Source: Deltaproteobacteria bacterium (lineage in GTDB: Bacteria; Myxococcota_A; Polyangia; Polyangiales; Polyangiaceae). Taken from it: a DNA stretch of 38,967 nt. Below the pieces are notes generated by a model. It searched no databases and had not been told where the DNA came from. It saw only the letters and a program-made list of their open reading frames with translations. Positions 15,793-23,199 of the stretch are shown in pieces (position 1 is the first letter of the stretch; every line of letters begins with the position of its first letter). The stretch covers positions 1 through 38,967 of the forward strand of contig VGRJ01000037.1 in the NCBI GenBank assembly GCA_016875405.1, given 5' to 3'. The position numbers were made by a program, and so were the translations under genes.

Positions 15793-16890
15793 TCAGCCGA
15801 CAGGCGAACGCGGGGCGCGCTCGCGTCGATCGACTGGGCCATCGAGCGGAGGTCGCTGCATCTCGCCGAGCCGCGCACGACGAGCCGCGGGGACGAGCGG
15901 ACCGACGGCCCGAACGAGCCGCCCCTCCGAGCCCGCGCCGAGTGTCGTCACGTAGCGGGCGAGCCCGGCGAGGAGCCTCGCGGCCGAGCCCTCGGTCGCG
16001 GGGTACACCGTGAGCGCGCGGTGCGCGGGCGCAGGCGACGCGGCGAGCGGCGCGGGGTCGAGGCCGATCAGGTGATGCGGCCCCTCGAACACCTCGCCGA
16101 CGAGCTCGAGCGAGCGCCGATGCAGGGCCAGCGTCGACCGCTCCGCGTCACCGAGCGGGCCTCGTGGCACACGCTCCCCGCGGAGCGAGAGCGCGACGTG
16201 CAGGGCCGCGGCGAACGCGCGCGCGCGCGCCGGCGAGCCGTCGACGAGGGCGAGCCGTGGCGACAGGCAGCCGCGCCCGTCGAACGGGACGAGATCGCGC
16301 GCGAGGTCGTCGGCCGCGAGCCCGAGGTCGTCCTCGTCCTCGACGAGCGCGACCCCGAACCCCGTCCCGTGTGCGCGGAGCCTCGCGCCTCGCGCCGCGG
16401 CAGGCCGTTCGAGCGCGTCGATGGTCGCGTCCGAGCCGTAGACGTGGAGTTCGTCGCCGGGCTCGAGCGCGTCGAGGGCCTCGTCGGTCGTCGTGACGAG
16501 CCGCGCCCACGGGAGCGCGCCGGCGAGCCGCTCTGCGAGCACCGCGTCTCGTCTAGAAGGCTTGACGACGATCATGTCCGAGCCCGCGAGGCCGAGCGCC
16601 AGCGCGCGTACGGCGGCGGTGCAGACGTTCGCCGACAAGACGATCGCGACTTGCCTGCACGGGCGCGCGGACGCGACGAGCGCGCGAAGAGATTCTGCCG
16701 TCGCGTGCGTCTCGAGGTGCTCGGTCAGCGCGAGCTCGATCCCTTCGGGCGAGAGATCGCCTGCCTCGACGAGCCGTCGTCGCGCGTCTTGGCCGAGCGC
16801 GTCGTTTGGATCCGCGAGGCGCCTCGCGAGCGCGAGGAGCGCCTCGACCCGCTCCCTGGGCGAGGCCGAAGAGGCCGCCCCGTCACGCAT
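15793..16890 (-). CDS. LuxC-like acyl-CoA/acyl-enzyme reductase
   Basis: 365-residue protein of the LuxC family, which reduces an activated fatty acyl group to an aldehyde with NADPH through an acyl-Cys intermediate. SANVCTAAVRALALGLAGSD then VVKPSRRD (K110) matches the aldehyde-dehydrogenase-like cofactor region, and FDGRGCLSP puts the catalytic Cys at 208. It is shorter than the roughly 480-residue luminescence LuxC, mainly at the N-terminus. Its ATG (16890) overlaps the stop of the LuxE-like gene by 8 bases, so the two are coupled. There are no luxAB genes, so light production is not implied; an aminotransferase two genes upstream suggests the aldehyde becomes an amine. Confidence 0.85.
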   Translation of the reverse strand: MRDGAASSASPRERVEALLALARRLADPNDALGQDARRRLVEAGDLSPEGIELALTEHLETHATAESLRALVASARPCRQVAIVLSANVCTAAVRALALGLAGSDMIVVKPSRRDAVLAERLAGALPWARLVTTTDEALDALEPGDELHVYGSDATIDALERPAAARGARLRAHGTGFGVALVEDEDDLGLAADDLARDLVPFDGRGCLSPRLALVDGSPARARAFAAALHVALSLRGERVPRGPLGDAERSTLALHRRSLELVGEVFEGPHHLIGLDPAPLAASPAPAHRALTVYPATEGSAARLLAGLARYVTTLGAGSEGRLVRAVGPLVPAARRARLGEMQRPPLDGPVDRRERAPRSPVG

Positions 16891-17995
16891 GTCCGAGGAG
16901 GTGCTCGAGGGCGAGCGAGCAGCCGCGAGGTGTGGCGCCAGGGAGCCTCCCGAGCAGCGTGACCGCGCCGTCGGCCGCGACGATGACGCGATCGGCCGTC
17001 TGCACGGCCAGCGACGAGTCGACGTTCGCGAGATCGACGAAGCGCGCGATCCCCACCTCGCCTCGCGGAAGCGTCGCGAGCGTCGTCGGACAGGCGGCCT
17101 CGACGCGCAGCCAGGGCGGCGGATGGTAGGCGTCGTCCGCGGCGCTCGAGCCCGCCACGAGCGGCGCTCCGTAGAGCGCGGCGATCCCTCCCTGGTAGAG
17201 CTGGCTCGCGAGCTCGGTCATGCCGTACTCGGCGATCACCGCCCGCTCGTCGAGCGCGAACAGGTCGGCGATCGAGCGCCGCAGCGCGGACGCCTCGACC
17301 TCGCGGCTGCGCCCCTTGAAGCCGCCGGTCTGCATCACGCGACTCCCGGCCGGGAGCGGCAGTGCGCGGCGGACGGCGTCGCACAGGTGGACGAAGGCGA
17401 ACGAGGTCCCCGCGACGAGGACGGGTGCGTCGCCCGCGCGGGCCTCGTCGAGCTCGCGCGCGAGCGCATCATGGTCGAGTCGCTCGCCGTCCCAGAAGAA
17501 ACGGCCGCCACCGTGCCGATCCGCGAAGCGCGCCAGCATGTAGCCAAGCGACGACTCCGGGGCCCGTTCTTCGTCGGCGGTGAGCAACACGACGCGTAGC
17601 CGCGCGTCGTCTGGCCAGAGCGCGCGCGCCCCCCAGGCGAGAGCGCCGCGGCGATAGGTCTCGAGCGTCCGGAACGGATGGCGCCCGCGCTGCGAGCCCG
17701 TCGTCCCGCTCGTCGCGAACACCCGCAGGTCCTCGCTCTCGGGATGGGCGGCGATCCGCCGGAGGCGGAACACGTCGGTCGGCAGCGCGGGGATCGCGGC
17801 CGCATGGTCGAGGGCTCTCGGATCGACGCCCGCTCGCGCGAAGGCGCTCGCGACCCCGGGCACGTACTCGGCCTGATGGCGAGCGAGGTCGCACGCCAAG
17901 CGATCGAAGGTCTCACGGTGGGCGCCCGCGAGGCTCGCGTCGATGAAGGCTCGAACGCGCTCGTGGAGGCGGTCCGTCTCGGCGACCCGACTCAC
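16883..17995 (-). CDS. LuxE-like acyl-protein synthetase (acyl-activating enzyme)
   Basis: 370-residue member of the LuxE group of the adenylate-forming family, which activates a carboxylic acid with ATP and holds it as an acyl-thioester for the reductase. The phosphate-binding loop FATSGTTGSQRGRHPF has SGTTG at 96-100; VIAEYGMTEL is the Y/GMTE adenylation motif. The C-terminal GATPRGCSLALEHLL carries Cys359, where luminescence LuxE proteins have their acylated Cys. The start GTG 17995 shares bases with the aminotransferase stop (GTGA overlap), the only arrangement that fits the family N-terminus. Substrate chain length cannot be read from sequence. A stand-alone acyl-CoA ligase role is possible, but pairing with LuxC favours aldehyde formation. 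Confidence 0.86.
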   Translation of the reverse strand: MSRVAETDRLHERVRAFIDASLAGAHRETFDRLACDLARHQAEYVPGVASAFARAGVDPRALDHAAAIPALPTDVFRLRRIAAHPESEDLRVFATSGTTGSQRGRHPFRTLETYRRGALAWGARALWPDDARLRVVLLTADEERAPESSLGYMLARFADRHGGGRFFWDGERLDHDALARELDEARAGDAPVLVAGTSFAFVHLCDAVRRALPLPAGSRVMQTGGFKGRSREVEASALRRSIADLFALDERAVIAEYGMTELASQLYQGGIAALYGAPLVAGSSAADDAYHPPPWLRVEAACPTTLATLPRGEVGIARFVDLANVDSSLAVQTADRVIVAADGAVTLLGRLPGATPRGCSLALEHLLGHA

Positions 17996-19293
17996 CTCGC
18001 CTCCAGGCACGCGAGGAGGGCCGCGCCGAAGCCGTCGAGCTCGTCGAGCTCGACGGTGAGCGGGGGCGTGAGCGTGAGCGTCGCCCCGTCGACTCCGCCC
18101 GTCACGACGAGGTAGCCACGCCGCAAGAGCTCGCGGGTCGCGCCGAGCGCGGTGCGTGCCGAGTCGAGCTCGACACCGATCATGAGTCCCGCGCCCCGCA
18201 CGTCCCGGACGCTCGGGTGGGCGAGGCGCTCGCGCAGGGCGACCCGGGCGTCCTCCCCGACTGCGCGCGCGCGCTCGACGAGCCTCTCCTCGCGCAGCGT
18301 CGCGAGGACGGCCAGCGCCGCCGTGCAGCCGAGCGGCGCCCCTGCGTGCGTCGAGGTGTGGATCACCTCGCCGCTCGACCAGCCTGCCATCGCCGCGCGC
18401 GAGGCGACACACGCCGAGATCGGCATGCCGCCCCCCAGGCCTTTGCCGAGGCACACCACATCTGCGGCTACGCCCTCGGCTTCGCTCCTGAGCCATGAGC
18501 CCGAGCGCCCGAGGCCGGTCCACACTTCGTCGACGACGAGCAGCGCGCCGGCTTCCCGCGTGAGCGCCGCGACCGCCGCGAGCCACCCAGGCGGCGGGAC
18601 CACGCACCCGCCGCGCCCTGCGATGGGCTCGACCAACACCGCGGCGGTCGGGGTCGCCGCGAGCGCCTGGCGAAGCTGCTCGAGCGAGACCGCTGCCGTC
18701 GCGCCGCGCACGCCAGGATAGGCGCAGAAACCGACGTGTCGGTTGAGCTGCGGAGCGAACGGCTCGCGGAAGCTCGCCTTGAAGCCGCAGGCTGCGAGCG
18801 GCCCATGGGCGAGCCCGTGGTATGCTCCATCGAATGCGACGAAGCCGTGCCGCCCGGTCGCGAGCGAGGCCGTCTTCATCGCAGCGGTCACGGCGTCGGC
18901 ACCCGACTGCGTGAGGAGCGCCTGGCCATCGCCACCCGGAATAAGGGCCGCGAGCTCACCGAGGAGCGCCACCTTCACGTCGCTCGCGTAGACGTCGCCG
19001 AGGCCCTGCACGAGCGTGTCGACCTGAGCGTGAAGCGCTGCGCGGAGCTTCGGGTGATCGTGCCCGAGCAGCACCGAGCCAAAGCCCGCCGCGAGGTCGA
19101 GGTAGCGGTGTCCGTCGACGTCGACGAGCGTCGTGCCGGCCCCGCGTTGAAGGACGATCGGCGCGGCGTCGGCAGCGTCTGCGCCGCTTCGGCCTGTCCG
19201 CCGCCTCGCGAACGCGGGGCACTCGACCCCCGCGAGCTCGTCTCCGAGCGCGAGCGACCGTGGCCCCGGGATCGACGCGCCGTCGCGACTCAC
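17992..19293 (-). CDS. Class III PLP-dependent aminotransferase
   Basis: 433-residue aminotransferase (fold type I, class III: the group of GABA, ornithine and amine:pyruvate aminotransferases), moving an amino group onto an aldehyde or keto acid. The PLP-binding Lys is K284 in CLGKGLGGGMPIS; D255 in LLVVDEVWTGLGR binds the pyridine nitrogen; TQSGADAVTAAMKTA binds the phosphate. The start GTG 19293 follows a strong GGAGGAG ribosome binding site. Its stop overlaps the LuxE-like start, so it begins a tight three-gene operon. Class III enzymes often act on terminal aldehydes, which is exactly what LuxC would make, so the predicted step is aldehyde to primary amine; the reverse direction cannot be excluded. 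Confidence 0.9.
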   Translation of the reverse strand: MSRDGASIPGPRSLALGDELAGVECPAFARRRTGRSGADAADAAPIVLQRGAGTTLVDVDGHRYLDLAAGFGSVLLGHDHPKLRAALHAQVDTLVQGLGDVYASDVKVALLGELAALIPGGDGQALLTQSGADAVTAAMKTASLATGRHGFVAFDGAYHGLAHGPLAACGFKASFREPFAPQLNRHVGFCAYPGVRGATAAVSLEQLRQALAATPTAAVLVEPIAGRGGCVVPPPGWLAAVAALTREAGALLVVDEVWTGLGRSGSWLRSEAEGVAADVVCLGKGLGGGMPISACVASRAAMAGWSSGEVIHTSTHAGAPLGCTAALAVLATLREERLVERARAVGEDARVALRERLAHPSVRDVRGAGLMIGVELDSARTALGATRELLRRGYLVVTGGVDGATLTLTPPLTVELDELDGFGAALLACLEAR

Positions 19294-19321
19294 GCGCCCT
19301 CTCCTCCTTTTCCGCCGTGCG

Positions 19322-20227
19322 TCAGGCGCACACGCGGTTGCGGCCGCCGTTCTTCGCCTGGTAGAGCCGCTCGTCGGCGCGCTGGATAAGCTCGGTCGCG
19401 GTCTTGTCCGACTCGCCGAGCAACGCGCAGCCGCCGCTCACGGTCACCTTGATACGGTCCTGCTGGAAGGTGAACGATTGCTCGGCGATTTGCTGTCGAA
19501 GGCGCTCGCCGACCTCGACCGCTCCTTGAAGGGGCGTCTCGGGCAACACGAGGCAGAACTCCTCGCCGCCGTACCGCGCGAACACCTCGTCGCGCCGGAT
19601 CCGCGCCTGCACCAGCCGCGCGACCTCCTTCAGCACATAGTCGCCTGCGAGGTGGCCGTGCAAGTCGTTGATCCGCTTGAAGTGATCGATGTCAAACATC
19701 AGGATCGACAGGTCGCGGCCGTGACGGCGCGCGCGGATGAGCTCTCGCTCGAGCGCCTCGCTGAGGTAGCGCTTGTTGTGGATCTGGGTGAGGCCGTCCA
19801 CGATCGTGAGCCGGTAGATCTCCTCGTGGTACTGCGCCTCGACGTCCTCGCCGGAGAGATACTTGAAGATCGTCGAGCCGATCTTCACGCGGTCGCCGTT
19901 GCGCAGCGCGACCTCGCGGCGCACTTGCTCGTCGTTGCAGTAGGTTCCGTTGGTGCTCCCGTCGTCGGCCACCACCCACTGCGCGCCGCGGGCGTCGAAG
20001 TGGGCGTGGCGACGCGACACCGCGTCGCTGTCGAGGACGATCTGATTGTCCGTCCCCCGGCCGACGCGGACCACGTCTCCGTCGAGGACGAAGCGCTTGC
20101 CCATCAGCGTGGGCTCCTTCGTGTAGATGACGACGAGGCAGTCGGTCCGCGGACCAGCGCCGTCCTCCGCGCCGCCCTCTGCCGGGCGCACCACCTTCGT
20201 GACGCGCGTCTTCTCGTCGAAACTCAC
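19322..20227 (-). CDS. FHA-GGDEF protein, probable diguanylate cyclase
   Basis: 301-residue cytoplasmic protein. The FHA domain (about 40-125) shows GRGTDNQIVLDSDAVSRRHA and GSTNGTYC (SRRHA at 71-75, NGT at 93-95), so it probably binds a phosphothreonine partner. The GGDEF domain (about 140-300) has an intact active site RYGGEEF (GGEEF 220-224) and the metal/nucleotide loop FDIDHFKRIND. The product-inhibition site position reads RRDE (211-214), RxxE not RxxD, so feedback may be weak. The start is GTG 20227 (a second GTG sits directly upstream at 20230); no good start gives a longer N-terminus. The aminotransferase follows by 28 bp, so they may share a transcript. Confidence 0.9.
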   Translation of the reverse strand: MSFDEKTRVTKVVRPAEGGAEDGAGPRTDCLVVIYTKEPTLMGKRFVLDGDVVRVGRGTDNQIVLDSDAVSRRHAHFDARGAQWVVADDGSTNGTYCNDEQVRREVALRNGDRVKIGSTIFKYLSGEDVEAQYHEEIYRLTIVDGLTQIHNKRYLSEALERELIRARRHGRDLSILMFDIDHFKRINDLHGHLAGDYVLKEVARLVQARIRRDEVFARYGGEEFCLVLPETPLQGAVEVGERLRQQIAEQSFTFQQDRIKVTVSGGCALLGESDKTATELIQRADERLYQAKNGGRNRVCA

Positions 20228-20415
20228 CACCTGGAACCTTGCCCGTCCTCGACCCGCTCCGCGCACGCAGCGCCTCGCCGGGGCCCCATCCGAACGGCCC
20301 AGGAGCCTACGCCCCGCCGCTCCCCCGTGCAACTCGCTCGCCGGCGCTGCCGCGGGCGACTCCTCGGCGGTCACTTCCGCCGAGTGGCCGCCGCTTCCCC
20401 CGTTCGGCTGCCGCT

Positions 20416-20730
20416 TCAGCCCAGGACGACGCGGAAGATTCGCTTCGAGGGTGGCGCGCCCGGCACGCCGGACTCCATCGGCGGCGTCAGGTAGTAGTAG
20501 GCGCAGCGATCGCCGTCGGCGAGGATCTCGAGCAGCGCGCGCTCCATATCGTCGGGGCCAAGGTCGTTCGACACCTCCCAGGTGTCTTCGGTCACGGGAT
20601 CGCCCATCCACGGGCCGCGACACAGCTCGACCATCCGCCCTCGTCGCAGCGGGTCTCCGATCGTGAAGGCGAGCACGTAGTCGTGGTTGAGGAACCCGCT
20701 CAGCAGTCGGTCGTCGCGCATCGTCGTCAT
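20416..20730 (-). CDS. Short soluble protein of unknown function
   Basis: 104-residue protein with no signal peptide or membrane segment. It reads as a compact alpha/beta domain: FLNHDYVLAFTIGDPLRRGR, ELCRGPWMGDPVTEDTWEVS, MERALLEILADGDRCAYYYL. No family was recognised. Its ATG overlaps the stop of the upstream DUF4149 membrane-protein gene in an ATGA junction, so the two are translationally coupled and may work together at the membrane. The next gene downstream (FHA-GGDEF) starts about 190 bases later; that gap (20228-20415) shows no gene or RNA that I recognise. Confidence 0.8.
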   Translation of the reverse strand: MTTMRDDRLLSGFLNHDYVLAFTIGDPLRRGRMVELCRGPWMGDPVTEDTWEVSNDLGPDDMERALLEILADGDRCAYYYLTPPMESGVPGAPPSKRIFRVVLG

Positions 20731-21374
20731 TGCCTCGGGCCAGGCGGCAGGGGCGCCGCCGCGTCGTCGTCCTCGTCGTCGCGCGCCGAGCGGATGGTCG
20801 CGATGTGGAGCGCGAGGGTCGCGACCGCCGCGACGAGCAGCCCCTTCGACAGCGACTCCGCCTGCTTGTGCACCGCTGCGAGGTGCGCGCCCTCGGGGCC
20901 GACGCCGCGTCGCACGCCGCTCTTGTGGAGCCGCACGATCTCGGGCGTGAGCATCGTCCCAGACACGATCGCCCCGGCCGCCGCCAGCATCCCGAGGTAG
21001 CGGCGCGCGCGGGCGAGCCGCCGATCGCGCGGCGCTCGTGGGCTCCGAAGATCGAGGAAGGTCCGCGTCGCCTCGGCGCCGAGGGCCGCCACGACGCAGC
21101 CGATCGCGATGCCATCGAAGCGGGCGAACGCGGCGCTCATCGCGTCCGCGGAGAACGGGTAAGGCGTGAGGCCGAACACCATCGGCGCGGCGCAGGCCCC
21201 GAGCGCAACGAGCCCGCCACACCAAAGCCCGAGCCCAAGCACCGCGACGAACGTCGCCCCTCGGTCGACACGGGCGCGCCGACGAGCCTGCGCCTCCCAC
21301 TCGGGCGGTGCGAGGTCCGCCTCCGTGAAGGTCTCGTGTCCGGGTGGCGTCACCATCCCCATCGCCCTCATCAT
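20727..21374 (-). CDS. DUF4149-like membrane protein
   Basis: 215-residue inner-membrane protein with four hydrophobic segments (about 40-60, 85-100, 128-145, 178-198). The pattern GLWCGGLVALGACAAPMVFG...FARFDGIAIGCVVAAL...HKQAESLSKGLLVAAVATL fits the DUF4149/TMEM205-like domain: a GxxF/APxxF first helix and a final helix after an H-x-x-x-x-x-x-x-GLL stretch. The function of that family is unsettled. The first 30 residues are soluble and acidic. ATG 21374 is the start I chose, with M-M-R-A-M giving two later alternatives. Gene order and the ATGA overlap put it in an operon with the short protein downstream and possibly with the HEAT and lipoprotein genes upstream. Confidence 0.8.
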   Translation of the reverse strand: MMRAMGMVTPPGHETFTEADLAPPEWEAQARRRARVDRGATFVAVLGLGLWCGGLVALGACAAPMVFGLTPYPFSADAMSAAFARFDGIAIGCVVAALGAEATRTFLDLRSPRAPRDRRLARARRYLGMLAAAGAIVSGTMLTPEIVRLHKSGVRRGVGPEGAHLAAVHKQAESLSKGLLVAAVATLALHIATIRSARDDEDDDAAAPLPPGPRQ

Positions 21375-21405
21375 GGTGCGCTCGCCCGGGCGCGAGCAAG
21401 CGAAG

Positions 21406-22446
21406 TTACTTGCCGCGGTTCGCTTCGAGCTCGTCGAGCGCGAGCTCGACCGCCTCGGGGTCCGCGCGCCCCGCGTCGCCGCGCATCGCCTCGAGGAGGG
21501 GGCGGGCCTCGGCGAGCCGCGCTCGACCGGCGGCGGCCGCCGCGAGGGTACGGCGCTCGCGGTCCCACGAGGTGAGCTCCGACAGGATCCACCGACGCTG
21601 GCGCCCGTCGCCGAGCCGCGCGAGCGCGACTCGGGCCTGCCAGGCGAGCGGGTCCCCGCCGAGCCCGAACGCCCCGAGCGACGTCCGGCGGCGCAGGAGC
21701 GGCAGCGCCTCTTTCAGGCCGAGCTCGCCGACGAGCTCGATCGCCGCGGCCTCGTCCTCGAGCTGGGTCGTCTCGAGCGTGCGCGACACGAGCGCGAGCA
21801 GCGTGCCGTACCCTTCGGTGCGGCCGGCCCGCGCGAGGATCACCGCGGCGGCAGCGCGCAGCTCGACGGCCTCGTCCGAGACGAGCTCGAGGCAGCGTAG
21901 GACGATCGCGGGTGCGACCGGGCCGCGGTCGTCCCCGAGTTCTTCGGCGAGTCGAAGGGCGATGTGGGCGACGAGCGGGTCGCGATCGTGCGTGGCTGCG
22001 ACGAGCCGCTCGAGCACCTCTCGGTGGGTCGCCGATCGGGCGTACGCGATGAGCGCCTGGAAGCGCACCCTCGGCTCGGGATCCTCGGCGAGGGAGCCGA
22101 GTCGCGCGGCGGCCTCGGGTGAGCGGATCGCGCCGAGCGCGAGCAGCGCGAGCTCGCGCACGTGGGGCTCGTCGTCCTCCGCGCACGCGAGCAGCGGTTC
22201 GACGGCCTCGGCTGGAGCTCGGGTCGCGAGGCCCTCGGCTGCAGCGGCGCGTACGCGCGGCTCCTCGTCGTCGAGCGCGCGGAGCAAGGCGGCGACTGCG
22301 TCGGTGGCCGAGCCTTCCTCGGTGCGACCGAGGTCGCTCGCCGCGGCCGCGCGGACCTCGGCCTTCGGGTGCTCGAGATCGCGCAGTGCCGCCGCGACCG
22401 TTCGTGTCGTCAGCGTCGGGCCGAACAAGCGCTCACCCCGACCCAC
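21406..22446 (-). CDS. HEAT-repeat protein
   Basis: 346-residue soluble protein built almost entirely of HEAT-type repeats, seven to nine of them: LRDLEHPKAEVRAAAASDLG, LRALDDEEPRVRAAAAEGLA, CAEDDEPHVRELALLALGAI and LAEDPEPRVRFQALIAYARS, each a helix-D/E-P-x-V-R-helix hairpin. Such proteins scaffold other proteins and often sit in signalling or assembly complexes. No lyase-type catalytic His was seen (compare phycobilin lyase-like members). The GTG start at 22446 overlaps the end of the lipoprotein gene by 14 bases, so a downstream TTG is also possible. Downstream is the DUF4149 gene, 31 bp away. Confidence 0.88.
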   Translation of the reverse strand: MGRGERLFGPTLTTRTVAAALRDLEHPKAEVRAAAASDLGRTEEGSATDAVAALLRALDDEEPRVRAAAAEGLATRAPAEAVEPLLACAEDDEPHVRELALLALGAIRSPEAAARLGSLAEDPEPRVRFQALIAYARSATHREVLERLVAATHDRDPLVAHIALRLAEELGDDRGPVAPAIVLRCLELVSDEAVELRAAAAVILARAGRTEGYGTLLALVSRTLETTQLEDEAAAIELVGELGLKEALPLLRRRTSLGAFGLGGDPLAWQARVALARLGDGRQRRWILSELTSWDRERRTLAAAAAGRARLAEARPLLEAMRGDAGRADPEAVELALDELEANRGK

Positions 22447-22993
22447 CGGCGCCGCCCGCGCTCGAGGAGCTCGTCGCGCCGCCCGCGCTCAAGGAGCTCG
22501 AGCCTCCCGCCGAGGCCGTCGTCGGGACCAGCGGGGGCGACGTCCCAGGCAGGCACACCCCGGGCGCCTCGGCGGGGGGAGTGACGAGCGTGGCGATCGG
22601 CAAGCAGATCTTGAGCGCGCCCGGGTCTTCGCGCTTCGCGTCGAGGAGCTCGGCGTCTCGTGTCGCCGGGGCCTCGCACGCGTAGCCTTCGCGGCAGTCG
22701 TCGGTCTCTTCGCACGTGCGCATGCAGAACGACTGCGCGAACCGTCCGCCCTTGCCGTCCGCGGTGGTGCCGCACGCAGGGTCGAGGCTGGCCCGGAAGA
22801 CGATGCAGGCCGCCTCCGTCGGGCAGCCATCCGGCTGGCAGCCGAACTGCGTGCAGTAACCGCCAGGCAACGTCGTGTCGCACAAGCGGTCGCCGAGCGT
22901 CGAGCAGTCGAGCGAGAGCGTGCACTTGTCGCCGATCTTCGGGGTGCAGCCCGAGATGGCCACGAGCAACGCGAACCCCGCACGAACGTGCAT
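22433..22993 (-). CDS. Cysteine-rich lipoprotein with Gly/Ser tail
   Basis: Predicted lipoprotein of 186 residues from the ATG at 22993 (MHVRAGFALLVAISGC, lipobox ISGC). A GTG at 23029 would add twelve residues with RRS before the hydrophobic core; no ribosome binding site separates the two choices. The mature part has about a dozen cysteines in C-x(5-8)-C spacing (KCTLSLDCSTLGDRLC...GYCTQFGCQPDGC), then an unusual C-terminal Ser/Ala/Gly-rich tail (SAGGSSSLSAGG...AGGAGGSG) where such linkers normally lie near the N-terminus. It overlaps the HEAT gene. Function unknown; probable surface display. It is divergent from the Kelch lipoprotein. Confidence 0.78.
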   Translation of the reverse strand: MHVRAGFALLVAISGCTPKIGDKCTLSLDCSTLGDRLCDTTLPGGYCTQFGCQPDGCPTEAACIVFRASLDPACGTTADGKGGRFAQSFCMRTCEETDDCREGYACEAPATRDAELLDAKREDPGALKICLPIATLVTPPAEAPGVCLPGTSPPLVPTTASAGGSSSLSAGGATSSSSAGGAGGSG

Positions 22994-23199
22994 CGAGGCG
23001 GACAGGGAGCGGCGCGAGGCGGTGGTCACGGTGAGGGCCCTAGATGGGCCACGACATGACCCTGGGTCGGCGGTTCATACCGCGCCGTTCCTCACCTGCC
23101 AAGCGCACCGGCACCGATGACTTTCTCGTCGGGTCAGGGATGTACTAAGCTCCTCGCGTCCACGCGGCGCGGCGCCTCGCCCACCGCATCGGAGGAAGT

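Noticed and set aside
15793-17995. LuxC/LuxE pair read as a bioluminescence system
   Set aside because: No luxA or luxB in the window and the pair is followed by an aminotransferase, so light emission is not supported.
20228-20415. Extra coding sequence extending the FHA-GGDEF protein upstream
   Set aside because: The frame is open but Ala/Gly/Arg-rich without domain pattern; the family-like start VSFDEKTRV fits at 20227.
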